Under the pieces are notes generated by a model, which was not told where the DNA came from, searched no databases, and saw nothing but the letters and a program-made list of their open reading frames with translations. Positions 34,601 through 43,303 of a stretch of 64,000 nucleotides of DNA are shown here, in pieces. The number at the start of each line of letters is the position of its first letter. Positions within the stretch are counted from its first letter, which is position 1. A program made the translations under genes and the position numbers. The stretch lies in the NCBI RefSeq assembly GCF_037101375.1, contig NZ_AP029020.1, forward strand, positions 1-64,000. Direction: 5' to 3'. This DNA comes from Acidovorax sp. DW039. Lineage in GTDB: Bacteria; Pseudomonadota; Gammaproteobacteria; Burkholderiales; Burkholderiaceae_C.

Positions 34601-37315
34601 ACCGGCCCGGCGGTGACCAGCCTGCGGGTGCTAAGGCTGGATGAGCTGTCGGCTGCGCAGCTGGGCACCTTGGTGAGCCTGGCCCGCATCACCCTGCAGG
34701 CCGATGGCCATGCGCTCATGCACCAGGTAAAGGCCTGGGTGGCGGCCCATGGCGTCTCGATGGTCGGCCCCTGGCGCGGCGGCGCCACGGACGAAGTGCC
34801 CACGCACCAGGGCAGCACCCAGGTGCCCGCGCCAGTGGGCGGTTTTGCACCGGTGACAGGCACCTTTGGGTTTGATGTGTCGGCCGCGTTGCGGCCCGCC
34901 AAACCCTGGGTCAATGTGCTGGCCAATGCCCAGTTGGGGGCCATGGTGTCGGAAACTGGCGCGGGCAACACCTGGGCGCTCAACAGCCGCCTGAACCAGC
35001 TCACCGCGTGGTCGAACGACCCGGTGGCCGAACCGCCCGCCGAATGGCTGCTTCTGCAAGACCGCCGCACGCGTGAGGTGTGGGGCCTGACGCCCTCGGC
35101 CTGGGGTGCGGCCGATGTGGCGTACCGCGTGGAGCACGCCCAGGGCACTACCACCATCCACCACCGCAGAGGCGCGCTGGAGGTGGAGGTGCGCTGGTGC
35201 GTGGACCCCGTCACCGCCATCAAGCAGGTGTTTGTGCAGGTGCGCAACCTGGGCAACCGGCGCGAGCACTTGCGCCTGGTGGGCATGGTGGAGTGGATGA
35301 TGGGCGAAAAGCGCGGCGACCGTGCCACGCTGGCCACCGCCCCGTGTTTTGCACCACTGCCCGATGGCCGCTTGCTGGGCCTGCTGTGCACGCAGACCGA
35401 GGCGGCTGCGGGCTTGGGCGGGGGCACGGCCTTTTTCTGCGAAGCCTCGGCTGGGCCGGGCACGGACGACCGTGCCAACGACAGCCTGGACTGGACCTGT
35501 GATCGCCGCGAGTTCTTCGATGCGCAGGGCGATCTGGTGGTGCCCCTGCAGCTGGAGCAGCGCAGCGGGTTTGGGCTGGACCCCTGCGCAGCCCTGTCGC
35601 GGTTGGTGACCTTGCGGGCCGGGGCGGTGTTCGAGCGCGTTTACCTGATGGGCTATGCCCCCACCGAGGCCGCTGCGCGCACGCTGGCGCAAGAGGCCAT
35701 GACCATGGCGGCCCGTACACGCGAGCAAGCCACGCTGGACCGGTGGAACGAACTGTTGGGCGCGACGCAGGTGGTCACGCCCGACCCGCTGTTCGACGTG
35801 CTGGTCAACCGCTGGCTGCTGTACCAGACGGTGTCGTCGCGCCTGTTTGCCAAGGCGGGCTTTTACCAGGCGGGCGGTGCCACGGGCTACCGCGACCAGT
35901 TGCAGGATGCCATGGCGCTGGCCTGGGCGCAGCCGGGCACCTTGCGCGCCCAGATTGTGCTGTGCGCGTCGCGCCAGTTTGAAGCGGGCGATGTGCAGCA
36001 TTGGTGGCACACGCCGGGCGGAGCCGGGGTGCGCACGCATTTCTCGGACGACCTGCTGTGGCTGCCCTTTGCTTGCGCGCATTACCTGAAACGCACTGCA
36101 GACCACAGCTTGCTGGACGAGCAGGTGGCGTTCCTAGAAGGTTCTGCGATCCCCGAGGGCGCGGAAGACATCTACGAAGCGCCCAGCGCCAGCACCAACA
36201 CGGCCAGTGTTTACGAGCATGCCGCCCGCACCATAGACCGCAGCCTGCGCACCGGCGCACACGGCCTGCCGCTGATGGGCGGCGGTGACTGGAACGACGG
36301 CATGAACCGCGTGGGCGACGGTGGGCGCGGCGAATCGGTGTGGCTGGCGTGGTTCCTGTGCGCCATCGTCACTGACTGGATTCCGATCGCCCGTGATCGG
36401 GGCGATCTGGATCGCGTGCGGCGCTGGGACGCTGCCCTGACCGGCTGGCGCGCCGCATTGGAAAACCAGGCGTGGAACGGTGATTGGTACCAGCGCGCCT
36501 TTTTTGACGATGGCACGGCACTGGGCTGCCACACGCGGGACGAGGGCCGCATTGACCTCATCGCCCAGGCCTGGGCAGTGCTCTCTGGCGCAGCAAGGCC
36601 TGCGCGGCAGCGCCATGCGATGGACGCGGTCGAGGCGCATCTGGTCAACCCCGCAGCAGGCTTGATCCAGCTGCTGGCGCCCCCGCTGCGCCATGCCGAG
36701 CCCAGCGCGGGCTACATCCAGGCCTACCCGCCCGGCGTGCGCGAGAACGGGGGGCAATATGCCCATGGCGGCGTGTGGGCACTGATGGCCGCCGCAGAAC
36801 TGGCCCTGCAGAAGCCTGAGCACCCTGGCGCGTTCGATGTGCCTTACCGTTACTTCACCTACCTGAGCCCGGCGCACCGGGCCCAGCACCCGGTGTGGGG
36901 CCCGGTGTACGCCGTGGAGCCCTATGTGATGGCGGCTGACATCTACAGCCAGCCACCCTATGTGGGGCGCGGCGGCTGGAGCTGGTACACCGGCGCGGCA
37001 GGCTGGCTGCACCGGGCGGCGGTGGAGTCCATCGTGGGGTTGCAGATGGGCGCGCAGGAGCTGTTCTTCACGCCTTGCTTGCCATCGCACTGGCCGGGCG
37101 CAGAGCTGACGCTGGTGCGAGGTTGGCGCACGCTGCGGTTCATCCTGGTGCGGATGCCCCCAGGGGCGGAGCCTGCCACGTTGCCGGAAAGCGCCCCATC
37201 TGGCGCACGCTGGCTCCAGGTGGGAGAGCGGCTGCGCTGGGTCGATCTCCTTTCGGACCTGTGTTGTGTGATCCCTGTCCGGGGGCAGGCAGACACTGTT
37301 GCAGGCGCCGTGTAG
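28622..37315 (+). CDS. ndvB: Cyclic beta-glucan synthase (NdvB/ChvB type)
   Basis: A 2897-residue inner-membrane enzyme, the usual size of NdvB/ChvB/Cgs. Soluble N-terminal part to about 420; membrane helices near 421-480, 830-880 and 960-1000; the GT84 cyclisation/synthesis domain lies between, with TLDSDTQLPLGRL near 645 and WTRGDWQLWPF near 800. A glycoamylase-like domain follows (RYGFYDALDFTPE, NTYMAHHQGMTIVALAN, about 1475-1510). Two GH94-type halves start near 1580 (THLLGNGRYSVTLRANGAGW) and 2095 (ETGAGNTWALNSRLNQLTAW), with GGDWNDGMNRVG near 2554 carrying the GH94 Asp. It would make periplasmic cyclic glucan from UDP-glucose. No stops interrupt it. Preceded by the small membrane protein; followed by a Crp/Fnr gene. 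Confidence 0.92.
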   Translation: MELRTPWPWVPSALDRMLDARAGAVLDPLRAEVFGVARFEEHGRHLASTHEAGRAPFGRATFYPRLQSNIRALRAAYRYLFDAPHDEHVVSPAAEWLFDNFHLIESQLKEIRAGLPPRYYRSLPVLKDAPLVGLPRVYGVAWSFVAHTDSAFDESLLVHYLNAYQQTRELSQGELWALPTTLRVVLVENLRRLAERLASHKAAQELASLCAARSNDLNVLTLDAACAAMEQRGVAPVFLAHMAQSMMGRGVVGGHAAASTPTPVQQWLLTAVPDLVALQAQQQINQAADQLSMGNAVTALRRVGAADWSDIISQTSLVLRAMLLSPVFAAEDESTRNTTLHGIENLSARSGQGEAAVAQALLVLMSGADGEPPDHPGAAQALAGYWLQGAGRNQLEHALDVRRHATDAVALWRSAMGLSRVPLYLGALLLGSLGLLTWLMAPLWGVQAGPDTSAAHLVGLALVAVLLLLPVSEIVVAVVNRLIGESVQPTYMPRYLLPAGIPGSARVLVAIPALLSSTGTIERLVHRLHLHYLANPEPFAQFALLTDGVDADAQDLPEDGVRLAHAEGLMLALNAQHPSITGDAPRFLLLHRTRTYSSTQQQWIGWERKRGKLEQLVAALATGGQGAFLDLGELSHLAPQTRYVLTLDSDTQLPLGRLRSLVGVAEHPENQPRLDATGQRVVQGYGILQPRVLAPLPTSATTSLWQWLFAGQQGLDPYSAMTSDVYQDFFAEGSFTGKGLLHVATVHAVLGGRLPADQVLSHDLLEGALARCAVVSDVTLVEAEPEHSDTAAVRLHRWTRGDWQLWPFLVQARRWGLSPVNRWKLLDNLRRSLVAPASLVLVVLALAGLGLPLASTLALVVAAYASALLMGALAGWVPSRFGLVGMRFVHEASGDLLRALASGVWHLALLPQQALLLGDAVVRTVHRQAVSRWHLLEWTTAEAAQNTLITGLGATLRRHKAAPLLALGCGVALWAGGTQTAWALVGPLLALWALSPLLVWLANRVPSGLGNPTLSAQDQDLLHGVARDTWRLFERCVDAHNHHLPPDNLQTAPYEMVAHRTSPTNIGLYLLSASCARQFGWIGTLELLDRLEATLMSLQAMERHRGHFLNWYDTETLRPLHPRYVSTVDSGNLCAHLVAVAQACSALAAQPLSPLAGAQAICTSLARLQRRLGIHHPGLRGMLPSSALSRLLVLRLPDPSHQPEVTAFRALLAQAQDELRSIAQPRHPAIVHSPPTAQDELLWLLADHLATLHSVDRDQQAAHNGGAPEATRRLMGLAEALDTLAWQADFRFLYHPRRHLLHIGYRVDEQQLDTSFYDLLASESRTTSLLAVAKGDLPVKHWAALGRPFFASGHHAVLRSWSGSMFEYLMPTLVMDEPYNSALGEAGRSALREHVALVQALGKDMPWGISECAYAGRDHTLAYQYAPQGVPRLALRRTPVGELVIAPYATALATQVDARAASANFRTLAALSARGRYGFYDALDFTPERQTHGERLTLVNTYMAHHQGMTIVALANVLLGGVAQRWGTAHARIEAVLPLLQERAPRELPTLQATPPRLPLHARQQKTPDHVRPVTPGAQVLEPTHLLGNGRYSVTLRANGAGWSRWRQTGITRWRDDALRDAHGSFLYVRQMGSSVPASVTSHPAPDARAVYGSIFHTDRVCFDALWPGLRVHTTVWVSPEDDIELRKVVVSNLGDEVIELELISALDITLATHAADEAHPAFSNLFVAADWLPAQQALRFIRTPRLQTETTLQAAHFVADTQGHVLGLRCQTDRQLWLGRNHTPGQPLALLSRVPEVPASLDTGLDPVAALGVMLRIAPVAQACVTFATAASQDPATLLAIIDKYRQPTYLERASAMSATLASIQWASHRPHRDYLPALQALTTALVFTLSKVHTPYLGVLTEAQAAHPVCDGRALWQLGLSGDRPIVLVMAGSPQGMGLLRTLAQALREWAHGGVACDLVVLSSESHSYHMPLQRELTLLREHHDADLVTHTGPAVTSLRVLRLDELSAAQLGTLVSLARITLQADGHALMHQVKAWVAAHGVSMVGPWRGGATDEVPTHQGSTQVPAPVGGFAPVTGTFGFDVSAALRPAKPWVNVLANAQLGAMVSETGAGNTWALNSRLNQLTAWSNDPVAEPPAEWLLLQDRRTREVWGLTPSAWGAADVAYRVEHAQGTTTIHHRRGALEVEVRWCVDPVTAIKQVFVQVRNLGNRREHLRLVGMVEWMMGEKRGDRATLATAPCFAPLPDGRLLGLLCTQTEAAAGLGGGTAFFCEASAGPGTDDRANDSLDWTCDRREFFDAQGDLVVPLQLEQRSGFGLDPCAALSRLVTLRAGAVFERVYLMGYAPTEAAARTLAQEAMTMAARTREQATLDRWNELLGATQVVTPDPLFDVLVNRWLLYQTVSSRLFAKAGFYQAGGATGYRDQLQDAMALAWAQPGTLRAQIVLCASRQFEAGDVQHWWHTPGGAGVRTHFSDDLLWLPFACAHYLKRTADHSLLDEQVAFLEGSAIPEGAEDIYEAPSASTNTASVYEHAARTIDRSLRTGAHGLPLMGGGDWNDGMNRVGDGGRGESVWLAWFLCAIVTDWIPIARDRGDLDRVRRWDAALTGWRAALENQAWNGDWYQRAFFDDGTALGCHTRDEGRIDLIAQAWAVLSGAARPARQRHAMDAVEAHLVNPAAGLIQLLAPPLRHAEPSAGYIQAYPPGVRENGGQYAHGGVWALMAAAELALQKPEHPGAFDVPYRYFTYLSPAHRAQHPVWGPVYAVEPYVMAADIYSQPPYVGRGGWSWYTGAAGWLHRAAVESIVGLQMGAQELFFTPCLPSHWPGAELTLVRGWRTLRFILVRMPPGAEPATLPESAPSGARWLQVGERLRWVDLLSDLCCVIPVRGQADTVAGAV

Positions 37316-37346
37316 CGCGAATGGGCAGAAGTCATTTGGTAAATGT

Positions 37347-38183
37347 GTGTATGTGCGATACCGTACAGACCACGAAGGGCGTGGCCCCACAAACTGGCTA
37401 CTTGCCCAGCGTGGCAGGCACAACCGCGATGGTGGTGCGCCCCGCGTTCCACAAGGTGCCGCCATCAAACGATCCGACTCTCCCCTTCAGAATCAATTGC
37501 TGGCCGCTTTGCCGGAGGTAGAGTTTCAGCGCTGGCTGCCGCAGCTGGAGTCGGTGGAACTGGCGTTGGGGCAGGTGCTCTACGAGTCAGGTGCAGCAAT
37601 GCCGTATGTGTATTTCCCTTCCAATGCCATAGTGTCCCTGCTCTATGTGCTGGAGGATGGTGCTTCGGCGGAGATCGCTGTGGTGGGTTTCGAGGGCATT
37701 GTGGGTATTTCGATCTTCATGGGGGGGGGCACCACTCCTAGCCGAGCGGTGGTGCAAAGCGCCGGGGCTAGCTATCGTTTGCGCGCAGAAGTGCTCAAGC
37801 AGGAGTTTGAGCGCTCCGGACCAGTCATGCATCTCATGCTGCGCTACACGCAGGCTCTCATCACTCAGATGGCGCAGACCGCCGTATGCAACCGTCATCA
37901 TTCCTTGGATCAACAGCTGTGCCGTTGGCTGCTGCTTAGCCTGGATCGCCTGAAATCCAACCAGCTGGTGATGACTCAAGAATTGATAGCCAACATGCTG
38001 GGAGTACGCCGCGAGGGGGTAACAGAAGCTGCCTTGAAGCTGCAGAAGACGGGGTTAATCAGCTATGCCCGTGGCCGCATAAATGTGCTTGATCGCCCGG
38101 GTTTGGAGGCTCGTACTTGCGAGTGCTATTGCGTTGTGAAGAAAGAGTACGACCGGCTTTTACCCAACGAAACTGCCAGCTGA
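37347..38183 (+). CDS. Crp/Fnr-family transcriptional regulator (first)
   Basis: About 278 residues from a tentative GTG. Cyclic-nucleotide-binding-like domain (LPEVEFQRWLPQLESVELAL, FPSNAIVSLLYVLEDG, EIAVVGFEGIVGISIFMGGG) and a C-terminal winged HTH (VMTQELIANMLGVRREGVTE, LQKTGLISYARGRINVLDR), ending CECYCVV. The start is unclear: only GTG or TTG codons lie in frame before the domain, while an ATG frame (37434 onward) reads toward the same domain but shifts by one base near 37485, so a frameshift at the N-terminus is possible. It follows ndvB by about 30 bp. The Cys-containing tail is typical of this Crp subgroup; no Fe-S cysteine set is seen. Confidence 0.8.
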   Translation: MYVRYRTDHEGRGPTNWLLAQRGRHNRDGGAPRVPQGAAIKRSDSPLQNQLLAALPEVEFQRWLPQLESVELALGQVLYESGAAMPYVYFPSNAIVSLLYVLEDGASAEIAVVGFEGIVGISIFMGGGTTPSRAVVQSAGASYRLRAEVLKQEFERSGPVMHLMLRYTQALITQMAQTAVCNRHHSLDQQLCRWLLLSLDRLKSNQLVMTQELIANMLGVRREGVTEAALKLQKTGLISYARGRINVLDRPGLEARTCECYCVVKKEYDRLLPNETAS

Positions 38184-38418
38184 GCGAATTGCAAGTCCAT
38201 TCTGATGGGTCGCTCTTGTATGCATCTTGGCTACCCACGGCCTGCAAATTCTCACTTAACGGAAGCAGCGTGGCATTTTCCAAGCGCTGCGTGCGTTGGC
38301 AGACAGTCATAGCAGGGTGGCGGACTCAAAATGACCGGACTTGTCCATTGAGCCGACCAGCATATCCCTGACTGTGCCGTAGTTTGGATCAGCGTTGAGC
38401 CAACATGGTGATCAAGCA

Positions 38419-39120
38419 ATGATTCGTAATGAAAATCGAATTCTCCAGTTACTGCCGCTCGATGCACGACAGCAGCTACTCAGCCATTGTGAGTTGTTTG
38501 AATTCGTTCTCTCCGCTGATTTGAGCGTCCGAGGCAAACCGCTCAGTCATGCGTATTTTCCTAGGGAGGGATTTCTCTCTCTGGCGATCGATGTGGATAG
38601 CCACCCGCCCCTGGAGGTTGGCATGGTGGGCCCAGAGACCATGCTGGGCTCAGAGTTGATACTGGGACTGGCGGCAACGCCGTGGCGCGTGCTGGTTCAG
38701 GGGGCTGGGGCGGGATGGCGTATTACCTCTGCGACGCTACGCACTCAAAGCGAAAATCTCCCCGCGCTACGAAAACTATTACAGGCGACGTTGCTGGCAC
38801 GTTTGCACCAGCAGACGCTTGCAGCAGCCTGCCAGCGTTATCACCTTATTGCGCCGCGTCTGGCGCGATGGCTCTTGATGAGCCAAGACCGCTCGCACAC
38901 ACCGAGCTTCCATGTGACACAGGAATTTCTTGCTCTTATGCTGGGAGTACGCCGCGTCGGAGTTACGGAGGCAGCTGGGCATTTTCAGGATAAAGGTCTG
39001 ATCGCATACCATCGCGGCGTCTTAACGGTACAGAACCGTGAAGCATTGGAGACGCAGGCATGCACTTGCTACGCTGCAGACAAAGATATCTATGATCGAT
39101 TAGTGAATGCGAGTATTTAG
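38419..39120 (+). CDS. Crp/Fnr-family transcriptional regulator (second)
   Basis: A 233-residue protein beginning MIRNENRILQLLPLDARQQL. The sensor domain (YFPREGFLSLAIDVDS, LEVGMVGPETMLGSELILGL) has no recognised cNMP or Fe-S ligands; the winged HTH follows (FHVTQEFLALMLGVRRVGVT, FQDKGLIAYHRGVLTVQNRE) and ends with Cys residues (ACTCYAADKDIYDRL). It is a clear relative of the gene 235 bp upstream (ALMLGVRRVGVTEAA against ANMLGVRREGVTEAA) and probably arose by duplication. The pair at the end of the ndvB island are the obvious candidates to regulate it. Confidence 0.85.
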   Translation: MIRNENRILQLLPLDARQQLLSHCELFEFVLSADLSVRGKPLSHAYFPREGFLSLAIDVDSHPPLEVGMVGPETMLGSELILGLAATPWRVLVQGAGAGWRITSATLRTQSENLPALRKLLQATLLARLHQQTLAAACQRYHLIAPRLARWLLMSQDRSHTPSFHVTQEFLALMLGVRRVGVTEAAGHFQDKGLIAYHRGVLTVQNREALETQACTCYAADKDIYDRLVNASI

Positions 39121-39259
39121 AGTTTTAGCGTTTTCTACTGGTTAAAAGGTGCAGCGTCACTCAAATTTCCAATGTCGCTTGATATTGATTTCGTAGCTAC
39201 TAATATCCATATGCTGCGGCATACCCGATGGGCTTGAAATCTAGATCTAGTGTTGTCAG

Positions 39260-40459
39260 GGAAGGTCTGCAAAACCTCCTGACCTGATCCTCCCCAGCGC
39301 CAAGCATCCAAGACAATGGCGCCATGGATCAATACACCCTGGGCCTGGACCCACTGCCCAAGAAGACCCGCAAAGAGGTCTTTCTCGATGAGATGAACCA
39401 GGTGGTGCCCTGGGCAACGCTGGTGGCTCTCATTGCCCCCTTCGCCCGGGGCTCGCACCAGGCCCTGGGTGGGCGCCCACCGTTTCCTATCGAGACCATG
39501 CTGCGCATCCACTGCCTGCAGCTGTGGTGGAACCTGAGCGATCCGTCCATGGAAGAAGAACTGCACGAGCGGCCCCTGTACCGCCGCTTTGCAGGCCTTG
39601 ATGGTGCAGCTCGCATGCCCGATGAGACCACCATCCTGCGTTTCCGCCATTTGCTGGAGAAGCACCAACTGGCCCCGCAGGTGCTGGCGGCCATCAACAC
39701 CGGACTGGCCCAGCAAGGCCTGATGCTCAAGACCGGCACCATCGTGGACGCCACCATCATTGCTGCCCCCAGCTCAACCAAGAACAAAGAAGGTGAGCGA
39801 GATCCAGAGATGCACCAGACCAAAAAGGGCAACCAGTGACACTTTGGCATGAAGGCGCACATTGGCGTGGATGCCGACTCAGGACTGGTGCACACCGTCA
39901 TCGGCACAGCTGCCAACGTCAACGATGTGACGCAGGCAGCAGGACTGTTGCATGGCAAAGAGAAGCATGCCTGGGGTGACGCGGGCTACCAGGGCGTGGA
40001 TAAGCGCCAGGAGATGCAAGGGAGCAAGGCCAAGATCAAGTGGCACGTAGCCATGCGCCCGGGCAAGCGCAAGACGCTCGATGCCAATCGGGAGCTGCAC
40101 AAACTGCTGGAGAAGGTCGAGCGACTGAAGGCCAGCGTGCGGGCCAAGGTGGAGCACCCGTTCCGGGTGATCAAGCAGCAGTTTGGGTATGCCAAGATAC
40201 GCTACCGTGGGTTAGAGAAGAACACGGCGCGGCTGACGAAGCTGTTTGCGCTGGGCAATCTGTGGATGGCCAGGAAGCGGATCATGGCGCTGCAGGGATA
40301 GGTGCGTCTGTGGGGCGCCAAAGTGGCGCCACAAGGGCTGAACCAGGCCTGCAAACGGTGTCAAACCGGCCCCAAAAAGCGGATTGCGCAGGCATCAGGT
40401 GACGCGGCGCTCGACATCAGGCTGTGCCGGGCTGGCGCATGGGGTTTTGCAGACCTTCC
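39260..40459 (+). mobile_element. IS5-family element (1200 bp), transposase interrupted by a nonsense codon
   Basis: The ends GGAAGGTCTGCAAAACC (39260-39276) and its exact complement at 40443-40459 are 17-bp perfect inverted repeats. Flanks TCAG and TTAA are similar to but not a true 4-bp duplication. It carries one transposase frame with a single TGA. Confidence 0.85.
39324..40301 (+). pseudogene. IS5-family transposase with one nonsense codon
   Basis: A 325-codon transposase. Normal start (MDQYTLGLDPLPKKTRKEVF), DUF772-type N domain (QALGGRPPFPIETMLRIHCL), first Asp in GTIVDATIIAAPSS, second in HAWGDAGYQGVDKR, Glu in KVEHPFRVIKQQFGY. The only lesion is TGA at 39837-39839 in KKGNQ-stop-HFGMKAHIGVD, where relatives have Trp (TGG). 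The frame is the same before and after. Readthrough would restore a full enzyme; otherwise the copy is inactive but could be mobilised by a related transposase. Confidence 0.85.
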
Positions 40460-40743
40460 TTAATACTAGGCTACAACGACGTATTTGCAGGCCAACTGGC
40501 CTCTGTGCGCTCGGCGTAATAGTTGAAGCAAGACGATACGGACTGTTTTTACCCATACGAGATCCTTTGTGCTTTGGACGCTCTCGAAAACACTTTTACT
40601 CTGTCGCCGGGTCGTTCAGAGATTCACCCCGGATAGTGAGCTGTTGGTGAATCTGCAGTCTGTAGCATCTCTTTACCAACCACCGTCTGCTACCGCACAC
40701 AGACGTGATCATGTCATTCACAGGCGGTGGACTTTTGCGCTAC

Positions 40744-41270
40744 GTTGATTTCCACGCAAATCTCTATTTTGGGAGGCCTAGATAAAAAATTAAGCTGTTT
40801 ATATGCCCCAAAGACCAACGGGCAACCGGTATTAAATAGTGCAGACAGAGCCAAGGGAGGTCTTGTTCCACTTCTCGTTGTACCCCCGGATGTATTTGTC
40901 GACTATCTCAATTAACCGCTCGATAGGGACGCTCCTGCAGGCCCGAGGATAGAACAGCTCATTCTTTAGCCGACCGATGCAGTCCTCATAAGCCGCGTTG
41001 GCAGGAGAGCAGGACTTGCGGTACATCGAGTGAATGAGGTTCGCGTCGTGCATTCTCCAGAGCCGGCATGGCCAGCGGTAGCGGCCCCCTAGGCAGAGTG
41101 GGCCACAGCTCGGTCGCGTGTTTTCGTCAATGTTTCCAAGAAAGCACTCAGTATTGTGTTGAACAGTTCTGCGAACCAGGATCGTGTCAATAGTCCAGCT
41201 GACCACCACCTCATTGAAGCATTCGATGATCAGTGAATCGCCCCGGTTTGAACTGACTGAACTCACCCGG
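40744..41270 (-). pseudogene. Relic of an IS3-family element related to copies A/B
   Basis: The minus strand gives EVVVSWTIDTILVRRTVQHN, RYRWPCRLWRMHDANLIHSM, SCSPANAAYEDCIGRLKNEL and YIRGYNEKWNKTSLGSV, aligning along the last third of the IS3 copy A/B transposase but with many substitutions. Catalytic Asp (HSDRGGHY) and Glu (CEGFF) motifs are lost. A terminal-repeat-like GTTGATTTCCACGCAAATC lies at about 40744. At the other edge, TGAATCGCCCCGG near 41234 matches the ends of the different IS3 relics at 8.3 and 16.6 kb. An old insertion, well decayed. Confidence 0.7.
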
Positions 41271-41448
41271 GACGATTCAACAATTCCCATAGTCACACAT
41301 GATAGATACGCGGCTTGGTGAAGTGCGTCTTGCTCCTACTGAAGCGTTGAGGAGTGTTTGAGCGAAAGACTGCTGCGCGCCGGAAAGCAGAAAATCATCC
41401 GCGGGCTGCCACCTGCAGGAGCCGCTACAGAACAGACCTAAGGCGTGA

Positions 41449-43172
41449 CGGCTTCAGGCTGAGGCTGTGTGAAAACCCTCTGATTGGCCGATGCTGAACT
41501 CGGTAGAGTGCACAGACATACTGGACATAGAGGTCAATATGTCGAGATACATCGAAGGTCAGGACAGGCAGCAGGTCACGCTGCTGCCGGAGTGCCTGGA
41601 TGACTTCATTGCAGACAACAACACCGTTCGGATCGTAGACGTCTTCATCAGCGAGGTGGACTTGGTCGGCCTGGGTTTTGATGGAGCAAAGCCGGCTGCA
41701 ACGGGTCGGCCTTCGTATCACCCCTCTGTGCTGTTGAAGCTCTACCTGTACGGTTATCTCAATCGCATCCAATCCAGCCGCCGGCTGGAGTGCGAATGCC
41801 AGCGCAATATAGAGCTGATGTGGCTGACCGGCCGCCTCGCCCCTGACTTCAAGACCCTCGCGGACTTCCGCCGCGACAACGGTAAAGGCATTCGCAACGT
41901 CTGCCGTCGCTTCGTGATGCTGTGTCGCGAGTTGAAGCTGTTCACTGACGCCGTCGTGGCCATCGACGGCAGCAAGTTCAAGGCAGTCAACAACCGCGAC
42001 CGGAACTTCACGGGGGTGAAGATAGATCGATTCCAGGAACACATTGAACAAAGCATTCAGCGCTATCTGGATGGACTGGAGACGGCGGATCGCACACAGT
42101 CGGGCGTGCTACCAGCCAAGACTGAGCGGGTACATGAGAAGGTCAAGAGGTTGCGCCAGCGCATGCAGCAGCTTGAGCAGGTCAGGGATAAGCTGAAAAC
42201 TGAGCCCGACGGACAGCTGTCAGTGACAGACCCCGATGCACGCGCCATGGCCACCAGCCGTCCTGGCTCTGCGGTCATTGGCTACAACGTCCAGACGGTG
42301 GTCGATGCCAAGCACCACCTGATTGTCGCGCACGAGGTAACAAACGACAGCAGCGATAGATCGCAGTTGAGCAAGATGGCATTGGCTTCACGCGAAGCCA
42401 TGGGCCCCCCTGATCTACAAGTTCTCGCCGACCGGGGTTACTACAACGGTGTCGAACTGAAGGTCTGCCAGGACGAGAGGGTCGCAGCCTATGTACCCAA
42501 GCCGATGACCTCAAATGCAAAGGCTGCAGGTCGTTACGATAAGACCGACTTTATCTACATCGCCCGAGATGACGAATACCAATGCCCATCGGGGCAGCGA
42601 GCGATTCATCGCTTCACCACCGACGAGCGAGGTCTACAGATCTACATCTACTGGTCGAGTGCTTGCCCTGGTTGTTCGCAGAGGAATCAGTGCACGACGA
42701 GCAAGTACTGTCGCATCAGGCGCTGGGAGCACGAGGATGTGATGGACGCCGTACAGCAGCGACTTGATCGAGAGCCCGATGCCATGAAGGTGCGCCGGCG
42801 AACCATCGAACACGTCTTGGGGACGCTCAAACACTGGATGGGCTCAACGCACTTCCTGATCCGAGGCCTTCAGAACGTGGCAAGTGAGATGAGCCTTCAC
42901 GTTCTGGCGTACAACTTCAAACGCGTCCTCAGCATCCTTGGCTTTGAACGAACCAAGAAGGCCATGCAATTGTTGGGCACATGAGCGGCCCTTTGCAGCC
43001 GAAATAGGCGCGATTTAAAGCCTTGGGAGGGAACTGAGATCTATCTGACGGGTCGTCAACGCGGCCAATTCACAAAATCGCCAAGTCGCGATTCGAACAC
43101 GTCAAGGCTGCGATTCGAGCCCATGTCAGGCGAACTCTCTGTGGGTTTCCACACAGCCTCAGCCTAAAGCCG
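41449..43172 (+). mobile_element. IS1182-family element 1 (intact)
   Basis: Inverted repeats CGGCTTCAGGCTGAGGCTGT at the left and the near-identical complement CGGCTTTAGGCTGAGGCTGT inward from the right bound the element. One intact transposase gene. A truncated inverted copy of its 3' 500 bp is at 19411-19906. Confidence 0.85.
41539..42984 (+). CDS. IS1182-family transposase 1
   Basis: A 481-residue DDE transposase, start MSRYIEGQDRQQVTLLPECL at 41539 behind GAGGTCAAT. DUF772 N-terminal domain (TGRPSYHPSVLLKLYLYGYL, NRIQSSRRLE, LMWLTGRLAPDFKTLADFRR), first Asp in VAIDGSKFKAVN, then IGYNVQTVVDAKHHLIVAHE, second Asp in LADRGYYNG, Cys-rich region SACPGCSQRNQC, and the Glu region HVLGTLKHWMGSTHFL. 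The frame is intact. It differs clearly from the IS1182 transposase at 46937 (about the same length, scattered differences throughout). Confidence 0.9.
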   Translation: MSRYIEGQDRQQVTLLPECLDDFIADNNTVRIVDVFISEVDLVGLGFDGAKPAATGRPSYHPSVLLKLYLYGYLNRIQSSRRLECECQRNIELMWLTGRLAPDFKTLADFRRDNGKGIRNVCRRFVMLCRELKLFTDAVVAIDGSKFKAVNNRDRNFTGVKIDRFQEHIEQSIQRYLDGLETADRTQSGVLPAKTERVHEKVKRLRQRMQQLEQVRDKLKTEPDGQLSVTDPDARAMATSRPGSAVIGYNVQTVVDAKHHLIVAHEVTNDSSDRSQLSKMALASREAMGPPDLQVLADRGYYNGVELKVCQDERVAAYVPKPMTSNAKAAGRYDKTDFIYIARDDEYQCPSGQRAIHRFTTDERGLQIYIYWSSACPGCSQRNQCTTSKYCRIRRWEHEDVMDAVQQRLDREPDAMKVRRRTIEHVLGTLKHWMGSTHFLIRGLQNVASEMSLHVLAYNFKRVLSILGFERTKKAMQLLGT

Positions 43173-43303
43173 AAACCCCGACATGAGCGCCATGCCCCGC
43201 GCATTTGTCTCAACAGCGCTGCACGTGGGGTGCTTTCCCTCTGTTCCTATATCTCTTGCCCAGATCCTAAATCTGCCTAAAGTTACGGCTCAGGAAGAGA
43301 GAC

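Noticed and set aside
28572-37468. Long minus-strand open frames over ndvB (e.g. 29876-31009, 36134-37468)
   Set aside because: They mirror the high-GC codon pattern of ndvB on the other strand; no family features or ribosome sites.
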